A DNA stretch of 36,485 nt from Candidatus Atribacteria bacterium (GCA_011056645.1 DSEL01000152.1:1-36485); one strand, 5' to 3'; numbered from the stretch's first letter, positions 17,147-26,297 are shown. The notes: generated by a model not told the origin, from the letters alone. A program made the numbers and translations.

Positions 17147-18415
17147 ATGCATCCTTTATATCGAATTTTAGCACGTGCTGCAAATCGAGAATGGGTTAAT
17201 CCTGGTGAATTTATTGTGGCTAAAGTAGATTTAACAGAGATAAACGACCTTTACCTGCAAGTTATATTATCATTTAAAGAAATGGGAGGCAGTAAAGTTT
17301 GGGACCCCCAAAAAATCACCTTTGTAATGGACCATTATGCCCCTGCCCCTAATATTGAAGCTGCAGAGAATCAAAAGAGAATGCGTGAATTTGCCAAAGA
17401 ACAGGGGATAAAATATTTTTTTGATATTAACTGCGGAGTTTGTCATCAGGTCTTACCGGAGGCAGGTTTAGTCTGGCCGGATATGGTCCTGGTTGCCACG
17501 GATTCCCACACGACTATTCACGGGGCTTTTGGTGCTTTTTCAACCGGTATCGGCGCAACAGATATGGCAGCAGTTTTACTCACCGGAAAAATATGGTTTA
17601 GGGTTCCGGAAATCATCAACATCAAGATACAGGGGAAAATAAGAAAAGGTGTTATGGCGAAAGATATTATCCTTTATATTATTTCTCAACTCGGAACAGA
17701 GGGTGCTTTATATAAAGCGATAGAATTTGACGGAGAAACAGTAAAAGAGATGTCTTTGGATGAGCGATTAGTTCTCTGTAATATGTCAGTGGAAATGGGA
17801 GCGAAAGCAACCTATATCCGACCGGATGAAAAAGTCATGGAATATCTGTCCGAAGTTAGTCCGGAAAAGTATAAAGAATACCAAACGATGAAGTTTAAAG
17901 ATGATGAAAACAGTGCAGATTATGAATCGGTTTATAATTTTGATATTTCTGATCTTGAACCTCAGGTTGCTCTTCCACATAGAGTGGATAATGTGGTCCC
18001 TGTTTCTCAAGCAAAGGGAAAACAGATTCAGCAGGCTTTAATTGGGACCTGTACCGGAGGAAGAATAAATGATATAAAAGTGGTCGCACAAATTTTAAAA
18101 GGTAAAAAAATATCCTCTTCTGTCAGATTGCTTATTATTCCCGCTTCTCATAAAACATTACAAAAGTGCATTGAATTAGGATATATTCAAACTTTACTAA
18201 ATGCAGGTGCAACCCTGGTAACACCTTCCTGTGGTCCATGCCTGGGCGCCCATGAAGGTATTTTATCCTCAGATGACTCCTGTGTATCTACTTCCAGCAG
18301 GAATTTCCCCGGAAGGATGGGTAGTACAGAAGCAAAAATATTTTTATCTTCTCCGGCTACCGCAGCTGCATCAGTCCTAAAAGGGGTTATAACAGATCCT
18401 CGAGAATTTTTATAA
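17147..18415 (+). CDS. Aconitase-family hydro-lyase, large subunit (LeuC/DmdA/maleate-hydratase type)
   Basis: Iron-sulfur dehydratase large subunit of 422 residues. Cluster ligands are in GTCTGGRIND (Cys 302) and PSCGPCLGAHEG (Cys 362, Cys 365). Earlier segments VDLTEIND, VWDPQKITFVMDHYAPAPNIEAAENQKRMREF, DINCGVCHQVLPE and DSHTTIHGAFGAFSTGIGATDMAAVLLTGK match the LeuC-like class. The family covers isopropylmalate isomerase, homoaconitase, 2,3-dimethylmalate dehydratase, maleate hydratase and citraconate hydratase. No leuA or leuB is nearby, while fumarase, malic enzyme and a racemase are, so a catabolic hydratase role is more likely than leucine synthesis. The ribosome-binding site before ATG 17147 is weak. 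Confidence 0.85.
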   Translation: MHPLYRILARAANREWVNPGEFIVAKVDLTEINDLYLQVILSFKEMGGSKVWDPQKITFVMDHYAPAPNIEAAENQKRMREFAKEQGIKYFFDINCGVCHQVLPEAGLVWPDMVLVATDSHTTIHGAFGAFSTGIGATDMAAVLLTGKIWFRVPEIINIKIQGKIRKGVMAKDIILYIISQLGTEGALYKAIEFDGETVKEMSLDERLVLCNMSVEMGAKATYIRPDEKVMEYLSEVSPEKYKEYQTMKFKDDENSADYESVYNFDISDLEPQVALPHRVDNVVPVSQAKGKQIQQALIGTCTGGRINDIKVVAQILKGKKISSSVRLLIIPASHKTLQKCIELGYIQTLLNAGATLVTPSCGPCLGAHEGILSSDDSCVSTSSRNFPGRMGSTEAKIFLSSPATAAASVLKGVITDPREFL

Positions 18416-18440
18416 TCCATCAAGAAAGGGATTAATTCAT

Positions 18441-18968
18441 ATGTTTGAATCCATAATAAAGGGAAAAGTTTTTAAAGTAGGAAATGATATTGATACAGAC
18501 CAGATATTTCCGGGCAGATATCTTTATCTTACTTCTCCAGAAGAGGTGGCTGTGCATGCTATGGAGGATGCTATTCCGGATTTTTATAAAAAGATAGAAG
18601 GAGAGGATTGGGTAATAGCCGCCGGGAAAAATTTTGGATGTGGTTCCAGTAGAGAGCAGGCTCCTCGGGCTATTCTGTACGCCGGAATCAAGGCAGTGGT
18701 AGCTGAATCTTTTGGCCGAATTTTTTATCGTAATGCCGTCAATGTTGGCTTATCAGTTATAAAATATCCGGATATATTTAAAGAAGTTAATCAAAGTGAT
18801 TCTATAAAGATCAATCTTCAAGATGGCTTTATTGTTCTATATAATCCGGAGAGAAAAATACCCATTGAAAAATACCCTGCCCAACTTCTAACTATTTTAA
18901 AAAGCGGAGGATTAATTCCTTATTTAAAGAAATACGGAAAATATGCTCACTTTATCGATAAACTGTAA
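18441..18968 (+). CDS. Aconitase-family hydro-lyase, small subunit (LeuD type)
   Basis: The 175-residue swivel subunit that completes the active site of the preceding large chain. GNDIDTDQIFPGRYL at the N-terminus and NFGCGSSREQAPRAI are the diagnostic motifs; the Ser-Arg-Glu segment binds substrate carboxylate. Its length fits the short LeuD form used by archaeal and anaerobe enzymes. It begins 25 bases after the large subunit, behind AAGAAAGGGA. It is the last intact gene of the cassette. Confidence 0.87.
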   Translation: MFESIIKGKVFKVGNDIDTDQIFPGRYLYLTSPEEVAVHAMEDAIPDFYKKIEGEDWVIAAGKNFGCGSSREQAPRAILYAGIKAVVAESFGRIFYRNAVNVGLSVIKYPDIFKEVNQSDSIKINLQDGFIVLYNPERKIPIEKYPAQLLTILKSGGLIPYLKKYGKYAHFIDKL

Positions 18969-19017
18969 TAATTTCGAATAGGGTTTTACCCATTATTTTA
19001 ATGAGGAGTGATGGTAA

Positions 19018-19170
19018 ATGGAATATCGGATTCTAGGTAGAAAAAGTGGGGAATCCAGTAGGAGATGATGTTAATGATAGAGGTTTATCTTGTCGCCATG
19101 TTAAGTTATCTGTCGAAAAGAGTTTAAAACGACAGGGTAAGCCATTAAGGGCTAATATATATTAGCCCTT
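19018..19170 (+). pseudogene. Aldo/keto reductase remnant
   Basis: ATG 19018, with AGGAG ahead of it, reads MEYRILGRKSG and stops at TGA 19066. This is the typical N-terminus of aldo/keto reductases (MEYRxLGRTG). In the +1 frame from 19067 the sequence reads DRGLSCRHVKLSVEKSLKRQG, which resembles the AKR segment GLSRxHIxxAVExSLKRLxTDYID. The two pieces are out of frame, the segment between them is deleted, and the rest of the barrel is missing. It follows the LeuD-type gene, so an oxidoreductase may once have belonged to this cassette. Confidence 0.6.
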
Positions 19171-19173
19171 AAT
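19144..19173. repeat. 30-base perfect palindrome
   Basis: A fully symmetrical inverted repeat with GGGCTAATAT/ATATTAGCCC at its centre lies between the converging cassette and lysine operon. It could be a bidirectional hairpin terminator, but neither side has a clear T run right after the stem. Confidence 0.6.
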
Positions 19174-19199
19174 GAGTGTTTTGAATTTCATTTGCTTTC

Positions 19200-20369
19200 T
19201 TACTTTTTGGTAAAATCTACTTTTTTCATTCTTCCTATCGCTTCTTCTAATCTTTTTTCCTCAACAGTTAAAGCAATTCTTACATATCCTTCTCCATATT
19301 CTCCGTAACCGATTCCCGGGGTTACGATTATCCCTGTTTTTTCTAATAAAAGATTAGCAAAGTCCACGGATTTCATTTTATTTAAAGTAGGAATCCACAG
19401 GTAAAAAGTAGCTTTGGTTGGCTTTAAATGCCATCCTAATTCATTTAGTCCATTAACGACTATATTCCGTCTTCCGGTATAGATTTCATTCATTTTTTGA
19501 ATATTGTCCTGAGGTCCAGACAGGGCTTCTACTCCAGCTCTTTGAATAGCTTTGAAAACGCCGGAATCAATGTTCGTTTTTATTATTGACAGGGCGGAAA
19601 CGGCTTCTTTGTTTCCTACTGCAAAACCCAATCTCCAGCCGGTCATATTATAAGTTTTGGATAAGGAATGAAATTCTATGCCCACCTCTTTAGCCCCTTC
19701 TACTTCTAAAAAACTGTTAGCCCGATAATGATCAAAGGTCATTTCGGAATAAGCAAAATCATGACAAACCAGGATATCATATTTTTTAGCAAATTTGACG
19801 ACCTTTTCAAAAAAATCTTTATTAGCTACTGCAGCAGTAGGGTTATTAGGGTAGTTGATAAACATTAATTTAGCTCTTTGTGCAATCTCTTCATCTATTT
19901 CTTCTAAGTCAGGTAAAAAATCATTTTCTTCTAATAGCGGCATGATATAAGGGAAACCATTAGCAAATAGAGTCCCTGTTTTATAGACCGGGTAACCGGG
20001 ATCAGGTATAAGACTGAAATCTCCCGGGTCTATAAAGGCAAGAAAGATATGAGCTATACCTTCTTTAGAGCCGATAAGAGCCATCACCTCTTTATCCGGG
20101 TCTAAGTCAACCCTAAATCTTTTTTTATACCATGAGGCAACTGCCTGTCTGAATTCAGTTATTCCCGCATAGGGCGGGTAATCATGGGTTTTAGGGTCTT
20201 TAACACTTTCTCTTAATTTTTCAATGATATGATTAGGAGTAGGTTGGTCAGGGTCGCCTATACCCAAGTTGATAATATCCACTCCTCTTTTTATAGCTTC
20301 TTCTTTTTTCTTATCAATTTCTGCAAATAAATAAGGTGGAATAGTTTGTATTCTTTGGGCAATTTTCAT
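19200..20369 (-). CDS. dapL: LL-diaminopimelate aminotransferase
   Basis: Converts tetrahydrodipicolinate directly to LL-diaminopimelate, replacing the acylated DapD/DapC/DapE route. This class I PLP enzyme shows [41 protein letters not shown] and the PLP lysine motif [20 protein letters not shown] near residue 235. It has 389 residues from ATG 20369; AAAGGAA lies 8-9 bases upstream, while a longer frame to 20402 adds a non-family N-terminus. It is the last gene of the lysine operon, set apart from dapF by about 285 bases that may hold an extra promoter. The neighbouring dapF and dapA support DapL over a general aspartate aminotransferase. Confidence 0.94.
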   Translation of the reverse strand: MKIAQRIQTIPPYLFAEIDKKKEEAIKRGVDIINLGIGDPDQPTPNHIIEKLRESVKDPKTHDYPPYAGITEFRQAVASWYKKRFRVDLDPDKEVMALIGSKEGIAHIFLAFIDPGDFSLIPDPGYPVYKTGTLFANGFPYIMPLLEENDFLPDLEEIDEEIAQRAKLMFINYPNNPTAAVANKDFFEKVVKFAKKYDILVCHDFAYSEMTFDHYRANSFLEVEGAKEVGIEFHSLSKTYNMTGWRLGFAVGNKEAVSALSIIKTNIDSGVFKAIQRAGVEALSGPQDNIQKMNEIYTGRRNIVVNGLNELGWHLKPTKATFYLWIPTLNKMKSVDFANLLLEKTGIIVTPGIGYGEYGEGYVRIALTVEEKRLEEAIGRMKKVDFTKK

Positions 20370-20654
20370 TAAAAAATTCCTTTCTATTAAAATATTTCTC
20401 ATATCATGGATTTACCAGGAAAGCTCGATGAATCGAACAATCGAACCTTTGTCTCTTATCGGCCATTTCATGATATAGGAGATTGCCACGCTACTGATAG
20501 CTGCTCACCATAAGGTAAAAGAATATACGACTAAACACTATTATATAATATACCAATTTGCTAACCCTATAAGCAAGCAGCCAGGTAACTGACTAACCAG
20601 CCAATTAAAGTTAATTGGTCAATCAGCAAATTGATGAATCTGTGAATTGATCAA
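20370..20654 (-). other. Spacer between dapF and dapL with short tandem repeats
   Basis: Contains imperfect direct repeats of about 8-10 bases: TCGATGAATCGAACAATCGA near 20424-20445, and a CAATTAAAGTTAATTGGTCAATC-like series at about 20580-20656. On the minus strand, TTGCTT and TATATT 18 bases apart could be a dapL promoter, but this is weak. No RNA structure or ORF was recognised. Confidence 0.45.
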
Positions 20655-21506
20655 TTAAATTTCCATTTCTCCCTTAAATGCTAATTCTGCTGGTCCGGTC
20701 ATATACACATGGCCATTATCAGTCCACTGAATATCTAAATCACCGCCTGGCAAGTGAATGACAGCTTTCCGGTCGGTTTTTTTATTCAAAACTGCCGCTA
20801 CCAAGGCCGCACATGCTCCGGTTCCGCAAGCCAGAGTCTCTCCAGCTCCTCTTTCCCATACTCTAAAGTTTATCTCTTGTTTATTTAAAACTTGGATAAA
20901 CTCTACATTGGTTTTTTCAGGGAAGAGGGGGTGATTCTCTATTTTTGAGCCAATTTCCTCTACTGGTATAGATTGTACATCATTGACGAAGGTTATACAA
21001 TGAGGATTTCCCATGGAAACACAAGTAATTTGGAAAATATATTTAGAATCAATTTTTAAGGTTTCATCTACTACTGTGAGGGCATTTTCTCCTTCCATAG
21101 GAATTTCTTTTCTCTCTAATTTTGGAATACCCATATCTACTTTAATTCCCGATATTTCTTTTCCTTTCAAGATTAATTCGGGAGTTATAATACCTGCTAA
21201 GGTCTCTACCGTAAATTGAATTTTAAATATTAATTTATTTTCGTAGGCATATTTAGCGAAACACCTAATGCCATTTCCGCACATTTGAGCTTCCGTTCCG
21301 TCGGCATTAAAAATTCTCATTTTTAAATCTGCCTTAGATGAAGGCGAGATCAATATCAATCCATCTGCCCCTATTCCAAAGTGTCGATTACAAAGCCTTT
21401 TAGCCAGGTAAGATAGGAATGATGAATCGCCCAACGGTTTGCTTAAACAGTTTATTAGAATAAAATCATTCCCCAATCCATGCATTTTAACAAAATCTAT
21501 TTTCAT
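20655..21506 (-). CDS. dapF: Diaminopimelate epimerase
   Basis: Interconverts LL- and meso-diaminopimelate. It starts MKIDFVKMHGLGNDFILI, and the two catalytic cysteines are in MCGNGIRCFAKY (about residue 75) and ERGAGETLACGTGACAA (about residue 220). The 283-residue length is normal. It follows dapB by 68 bases and precedes dapL, completing the meso-diaminopimelate branch for both lysine and peptidoglycan. Confidence 0.97.
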   Translation of the reverse strand: MKIDFVKMHGLGNDFILINCLSKPLGDSSFLSYLAKRLCNRHFGIGADGLILISPSSKADLKMRIFNADGTEAQMCGNGIRCFAKYAYENKLIFKIQFTVETLAGIITPELILKGKEISGIKVDMGIPKLERKEIPMEGENALTVVDETLKIDSKYIFQITCVSMGNPHCITFVNDVQSIPVEEIGSKIENHPLFPEKTNVEFIQVLNKQEINFRVWERGAGETLACGTGACAALVAAVLNKKTDRKAVIHLPGGDLDIQWTDNGHVYMTGPAELAFKGEMEI

Positions 21507-21574
21507 AATGATCTTTCCCTCTATTTTCTTTAACTAGATACGATTCACGAGATACGAGATGCGATTTTATTTTT

Positions 21575-22378
21575 CTACTTTATCTTCAGTACATCTTTCA
21601 TTTGGTAAAATCCAGCAGGCTTATCTTTCATAAATTTTATTGCTTGAATGGTGCCATAGGCAAAAGTGTCACGACTATGTGCCTTATGGGTTAATTCTAA
21701 TCTCTCACCTAAGGTGCTAAAGATCACCGTATGTTCACCGGAAATATCTCCTCCTCGAATCGAGTGGATACAGATTTCTCCCTTCTTCCTTTCTCCGACT
21801 ATTCCTTCTCTGCCATATATTACTGCTTCATCCAGATTTATTCCTTTGATTTTGGCAATTTGTTGGGCTAATTTTTTTGCCGTTCCACTGGGGGCATCTT
21901 TTTTAAAACGATGATGGGTTTCTACGATTTCTATATCGTAATTATCGCCGAGAGCAGCAGCAGTTTCAGCAGCAAGTTTAAAGAGTATATTTACTCCTAA
22001 AGACATGTTTGGTGAAAGAAGAAAAGGAATGCCCTGGGCTAATTGATTAATTATTTCGATTTCTTTAGAAGAAAAGCCGGTAGTCCCCATAATCATAGGT
22101 TTTTTATATTTGGAGATAATTTTCAAATGCTCCAAAGAGACTTGGGGATTGGTAAATTCAACTATTTGATCGGCATTCCGAATGATATCTTCCAGATTAT
22201 CATTAATAAATATCCCAGTTTCTCCCATACCGAGAGTCACTCCCCAATCTTTTCCCATATCAGGATGAGAAGAGGATTCAATTATTCCTGTCAATTCCGT
22301 TTCTTTGTCTTGGCAAATTAACTGTGCGACCTTTGAACCCATCTTCCCGCAGCCACCACAGACAATGACTTTAATCAT
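21575..22378 (-). CDS. dapB: 4-hydroxy-tetrahydrodipicolinate reductase
   Basis: NAD(P)H-dependent reductase. It shows the N-terminal nucleotide loop VCGGCGKMGSK, the substrate segment ETHHRFKKDAPSGTAK, and SIRGGDISGEHTVIF. The length of 267 residues is normal. Its ATG at 22378 lies 3 bases after the dapA stop (dapA is upstream on the minus strand), with GGAGGG as ribosome-binding site inside the end of dapA, so the two are likely coupled. Confidence 0.97.
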   Translation of the reverse strand: MIKVIVCGGCGKMGSKVAQLICQDKETELTGIIESSSHPDMGKDWGVTLGMGETGIFINDNLEDIIRNADQIVEFTNPQVSLEHLKIISKYKKPMIMGTTGFSSKEIEIINQLAQGIPFLLSPNMSLGVNILFKLAAETAAALGDNYDIEIVETHHRFKKDAPSGTAKKLAQQIAKIKGINLDEAVIYGREGIVGERKKGEICIHSIRGGDISGEHTVIFSTLGERLELTHKAHSRDTFAYGTIQAIKFMKDKPAGFYQMKDVLKIK

Positions 22379-22381
22379 TGA

Positions 22382-23266
22382 TTATCCCTCCAATAAGCCG
22401 AATTTTATTAAGTCTGCTTTTAATTTGGTTAAATTACTTTCACTCATGGGAGACAAGGGTAATCGTAATTCACCGGAGGGCATTCCCATTAAGCGGACAC
22501 TGGTTTTAACCGGGATAGGATTAGTTTCGTAAAACATAGCATTGCTCAAAGGATAGACTTTAGATAAGAAAATTTCTTTAGCTTTCTGGTAATTTCTTTC
22601 TTCGAATTCTCTAACCATATCAGAAACATCCCGGGGGATAATATTGGCGACCACCGAGATTACCCCTTTTCCTCCTATGGATAGCACAGGGAGTAATAAT
22701 TTGTCATCTCCGGAGAGAAGGGTGATTTTATCTCCACACAATTCAACGATCTGGGTCATCTGATCTAAATTTCCACTGGCTTCTTTTACTGCTACAATAT
22801 TTTTTAACTCTGCTAATTCTGCTAAAGTTTCAGGCAACATATTCACTCCGGTTCGAGAGGGGACGTTATAGACGATGATGGGTATATCAATTTCTTCGGC
22901 TAATTTTTTATAATGCAGATACAATCCTCTTTGAGTAGGTTTATTGTAATAAGGGACAACTACAAGGGCTCCATCAGCACCGTTTTCTTTTGCATGGGAA
23001 GTTAAGTCAAGAGCTTCCCAGGTACTGTTGGAACCGGTTCCGGCAATGACCGGAATTCTTCCCGCTGCTGCTTTTATGGTTAATTCCACTACTTTTTTAT
23101 GTTCTTCATGTGAGAGAGTAGGCGATTCCCCGGTGGTGCCACAGGGGACAATACCATCAGTTCCATTTTTAATATGAAACTCCACTAATTCTTTTATTCC
23201 GTTTTCATCAATTTTCCCGTTTTCTTTAAATGGGGTGATCATAGCTACAAGAGATCCTTTAAACAT
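22382..23266 (-). CDS. dapA: 4-hydroxy-tetrahydrodipicolinate synthase
   Basis: Condenses aspartate semialdehyde and pyruvate. The TIM-barrel motifs PCGTTGESPTLS, AGTGSNST, the Tyr in VYNVPSRTGVN and the Schiff-base lysine in VAVKEASGN (about residue 161) are all present. The 294-residue length is normal. AAAGGAGG precedes the ATG. It lies between lysC and dapB in the lysine operon. Confidence 0.97.
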   Translation of the reverse strand: MFKGSLVAMITPFKENGKIDENGIKELVEFHIKNGTDGIVPCGTTGESPTLSHEEHKKVVELTIKAAAGRIPVIAGTGSNSTWEALDLTSHAKENGADGALVVVPYYNKPTQRGLYLHYKKLAEEIDIPIIVYNVPSRTGVNMLPETLAELAELKNIVAVKEASGNLDQMTQIVELCGDKITLLSGDDKLLLPVLSIGGKGVISVVANIIPRDVSDMVREFEERNYQKAKEIFLSKVYPLSNAMFYETNPIPVKTSVRLMGMPSGELRLPLSPMSESNLTKLKADLIKFGLLEG

Positions 23267-23293
23267 TTTTATTTCCTCCTTTTTATTTAGTCG

Positions 23294-24529
23294 TTAGTTA
23301 GTTACCACAATTCCTGCTTCTTCCAATGATTTGTTGATTATTTGGCAAGCAAATTCCCTGTCTTTCCATTCTAAAAAGATTAAAATATCTGTTTTGATAG
23401 TAGTCATTTCAATTATATTAATATTATTTTCAGCTAAGGGGCGTGTAATTTTTTCAATAATACCCGGCGTTTCGATAAAATCTCTACTTCTGGCAATAAT
23501 TAAGGCGATATCATTTTTTAAAGTGACTGATTTCAATTTCTCATCTTCAATGACAACAGGATGAATGAGATCATAAGATTGCTGGGAATAATACTCCATA
23601 ACATAAATTCCAATATGTTTTGTACCGATAGAGACACCATACAAACTAATTTGATTCTCGGAAATAGGGGAAATTATTTTTTTTAATAACCCTGGTGTAT
23701 TAAAAATTTCCGTTCCCAGGATAGTTAACATAGTTAATTTTTCTTTAAAAAGCGTTAATTTACTTTTAAAAGCCCCCGTTATCTCGGTGCCTTTTGCTGC
23801 CAAGTTGCCATTCTGAAAATGAATTATCTTTGCTTTCATCTTATCGGTTTTATATTTTAAAGCCTGTGGATGTAAAACTTTTGCTCCACCTTCAGCAAGG
23901 ACTCCCATCTCTTCCACGCTTATTTTCTTGATAGTCACAGGTTCTTTTATTATCCGGGGATCAGCGCTTAATACTCCTACCGCATCAGTAACAATAATTA
24001 CCTCATCAGCTTCTAAAAAATTTCCCAGAGCAAAAGCAGTGATATCACTACCTCCCCTGCCAAGAGTGGTTATGCTTCCATCTTCACAACTTCTACCTAA
24101 AAAACCACATATTATAGGAATAAGTTTTTTTTCTAACAATGGTTTAATGATGCTTTGACATTTTTCTTGGCTTTCCCGCGAAAGTATTTTGGCCTGGTTA
24201 AAGTTTGAATCTGTTATAATAGGAAAATTTTGATCAGCAGGATCAAAATATTTCGAGGAAAATCCCATAGATTTAATAGTAGCTGCAAGAACTCGGGCAC
24301 TTATTCGCTCGCCCATAGAAACAAAGTCGGCATAATCTTTATCTTCAATACGGTCTTTAACCGAATCTTTAAGTAAGGAAGTTAAAGTATCGGTGGTATT
24401 CCCCATGGCTGAAACAACCGCTACTATTTCATATCCCTTTTTCGCTTGTTGAATTATTGATTGAGCAGCTTTTTTAATTCTTTCAGGGTCCTGAACACTG
24501 GTTCCGCCAAATTTTACTATTATTCTCAT
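23294..24529 (-). CDS. lysC: Aspartate kinase (lysC-type, two ACT domains)
   Basis: Phosphorylates aspartate, the entry step to lysine. The N-terminal VKFGGTSVQDPERI, the middle FLGRSCEDGSITTLGRGGSDITA and the C-terminal pair of ACT-like segments (about residues 265-330 and 340-405, including TPGLLKKIISPISENQISLYGVSIG and TPGIIEKITRPLAENNINII) are the standard layout. It has 411 residues from ATG 24529; AAAGGTGA is just upstream and an in-frame GTG at 24538 overlaps that site. Lysine feedback through the ACT domains is likely, in addition to the riboswitch. Confidence 0.95.
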   Translation of the reverse strand: MRIIVKFGGTSVQDPERIKKAAQSIIQQAKKGYEIVAVVSAMGNTTDTLTSLLKDSVKDRIEDKDYADFVSMGERISARVLAATIKSMGFSSKYFDPADQNFPIITDSNFNQAKILSRESQEKCQSIIKPLLEKKLIPIICGFLGRSCEDGSITTLGRGGSDITAFALGNFLEADEVIIVTDAVGVLSADPRIIKEPVTIKKISVEEMGVLAEGGAKVLHPQALKYKTDKMKAKIIHFQNGNLAAKGTEITGAFKSKLTLFKEKLTMLTILGTEIFNTPGLLKKIISPISENQISLYGVSIGTKHIGIYVMEYYSQQSYDLIHPVVIEDEKLKSVTLKNDIALIIARSRDFIETPGIIEKITRPLAENNINIIEMTTIKTDILIFLEWKDREFACQIINKSLEEAGIVVTN

Positions 24530-24552
24530 AAATTTCACCTTTATATTATTTT

Positions 24553-25890
24553 TTAATTAAACCATTCTGGATTAACATCATTTTTTACAAGATCAGCATA
24601 AGTTTCTCTTTTTACGATTAAATCATCTTTTCCTTGATTCACCAGGACAACTGCTGGTCGAGGCAGTCGGTTATAATTGCTCGACATAGAATAATGGTAT
24701 GCTCCGGTGGTAAGCACAGCTAAAAGATCTCCGGGGGAAGCTAAGGGAAGTTTTAAATCTTTAATTAAGATATCTCCTGATTCACAACATTTTCCCGCTA
24801 TAGTAACCATTTCTGTGGGAAGGCTGCTCTCTATTTTATTTACTAAAATACCTTCATATTTTGCTTCATAAAGGATAGGTCGAGGATTATCAGCCATTCC
24901 GCCATCCACAATAAGGTATTTTCTAATCCCGGGGATCTCTTTTATATTACCGATAGAATAGAGTGTAATGCCCGCTTCAGCTACAATAGACCTGCCCGGT
25001 TCTATTAAAATTTTGGGCATCACCAGATTGTTTTCTCTTATCCCATTCTCTACATTATCAATGATTAAGTTAACAAAATTTTCTACAGAAGGAGGTTGAT
25101 CAGACTCTAAGTACTTTACTCCTAATCCCCCGCCTAAATTTAAATTCAGAGTATCCACTCCCTCCCAATCTTTTATTTTTTTTATCAACTTTACCATTTC
25201 ATTAATAGCAAGAGCATATGGAGATAGATCAAATATTTGTGAGCCTAGATGAAAATGTAAGCCATGATAATTAATGTGTTCTTTAGATAAAACTTTTTTC
25301 ATAAAGTTCGGCACCTGATCAATATTGATTCCAAATTTTGAATCTACCTGTCCGGTTTGAATATATTTATGAGTATGGGTATCTATTCCCGGAGTTACCC
25401 GGACGATTATTTTCGCTTTTGTATTTAAACTTTTTGCAATCCGGTCAATCAGGTTTAGCTCATATTCGCTCTCTACCATCATAGTGCCAATTTTTTCTTC
25501 AAGAGCAAATTCTATTTCTGATTTGGATTTATTATTCCCGTGAAAAAATATTTTATCCGAAGGGAATCCTGCTGATAGGGCGGTATATAGTTCCCCACCA
25601 GAAGAAACATCCAAGTTTAAACCTTCTTCCTTTAAAATGTTACACATTGCTTTTACCAGGAAGGCTTTACCGGCATAAATTATTTCAAAATCGATATTTC
25701 TTTTAGAAAAAGCCGAAGTATATTGATGGCATTTTTTTCTAATTATATTTTCCGAAAAGATATAACAAGGGGTTCCATATTTTTGGGATAGTTTTATAAG
25801 TTCACACCGGTCAAATTCTAACTTGCCGGATTTATTTAGAGAAAAACCCTCTCTTTTTATTGGAGATATTTTTTTGATTTGATTATTCAT
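24553..25890 (-). CDS. lysA: Diaminopimelate decarboxylase
   Basis: PLP enzyme of the alanine-racemase fold that makes lysine. It shows the PLP lysine in IIYAGKAFLVKAM (about residue 72), HFHLGSQIFDLSPY, NLGGGLGVKY, EPGRSIVAEAG, GKCCESGDIL and GAYHYSMSSNYN. At 445 residues it is slightly longer than usual, with an N-terminal extension of about 20 residues. AGGGAGGAACAA precedes ATG 25890. It is the first gene of the operon, behind the lysine riboswitch. Confidence 0.97.
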   Translation of the reverse strand: MNNQIKKISPIKREGFSLNKSGKLEFDRCELIKLSQKYGTPCYIFSENIIRKKCHQYTSAFSKRNIDFEIIYAGKAFLVKAMCNILKEEGLNLDVSSGGELYTALSAGFPSDKIFFHGNNKSKSEIEFALEEKIGTMMVESEYELNLIDRIAKSLNTKAKIIVRVTPGIDTHTHKYIQTGQVDSKFGINIDQVPNFMKKVLSKEHINYHGLHFHLGSQIFDLSPYALAINEMVKLIKKIKDWEGVDTLNLNLGGGLGVKYLESDQPPSVENFVNLIIDNVENGIRENNLVMPKILIEPGRSIVAEAGITLYSIGNIKEIPGIRKYLIVDGGMADNPRPILYEAKYEGILVNKIESSLPTEMVTIAGKCCESGDILIKDLKLPLASPGDLLAVLTTGAYHYSMSSNYNRLPRPAVVLVNQGKDDLIVKRETYADLVKNDVNPEWFN

Positions 25891-26026
25891 TTGTTCCTCC
25901 CTAAAAAGTTGTTGGTCGTTATTATTTAGGCTTAGATTACAACGTTAAGTTACGAATTAATTCGATTTACCGCTTATATTTATTTTACAATATGTCATTT
26001 CTATAGCAGGGTAATCCGAATTCACA

Positions 26027-26069
26027 AATAAAAAAGGCAATTGATGAACGCTATACTCATCAATTGCCT
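26027..26069 (-). terminator. Terminator of the lysine riboswitch
   Basis: On the minus strand a perfect 13-bp stem (26057-26069 with 26035-26047) with a 9-base loop is followed by six Ts. The 5' arm contains GATGAG, which can pair with CTCATC in the 3' strand of riboswitch helix P1, giving an antiterminator alternative. It is the expression platform upstream of lysA. Confidence 0.88.
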
Positions 26070-26112
26070 GAAATTAATCCAACAATTAAATCATTCCCCT
26101 TTTTCTCATCAG

Positions 26113-26297
26113 ATGAGATAGCGCTCCATCAGAAACCAGGGCATAGATTCTGATGACAGTCTTATGGCTTTTAACCATAAACCCAACATAAAGATTAGAG
26201 CTATTATCTTTATGTTTCGGCGAGAATACCTTTCCTGGCGAGTCCAAGATGCTCATCTCATCACCAGTACTGATTAATACCCGCACCTCTACCTCAC
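26113..26297 (-). ncRNA. Lysine riboswitch (L box) aptamer
   Basis: Read on the minus strand, the sequence opens with GTGAGGTAGAGGTGCGG, carries AGGAAAGGTATTCTCGCCGAA and later AAGACTGTCATCAGAA and CTATCTCAT. These match the conserved blocks of the L box (AGAGGTGCG, AAGG..., CGCCGAA, GCTGTCA, CTATCTC). The P1 helix is GTGAGGTAG (26289-26297) with CTATCTCAT (26113-26121), 9 pairs including wobbles. A promoter lies just upstream and a terminator just downstream, and lysA is the next gene. Lysine binding would favour termination. A 66-codon frame running through it (26086-26286) is a consequence of the RNA and not a gene. Confidence 0.92.

Noticed and set aside
17147-18968. Straight assignment as leucine biosynthesis leuC and leuD
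   Set aside because: No leuA or leuB nearby; the context is organic-acid catabolism and the family covers several substrates.
20580-20656. Possible CRISPR array
   Set aside because: Repeats are too short, imperfect and adjacent, without regular spacers; no cas genes.
26086-26286. 66-residue minus-strand ORF with apparent ribosome-binding site
   Set aside because: It lies inside the lysine riboswitch; its start and site are the conserved riboswitch opening.
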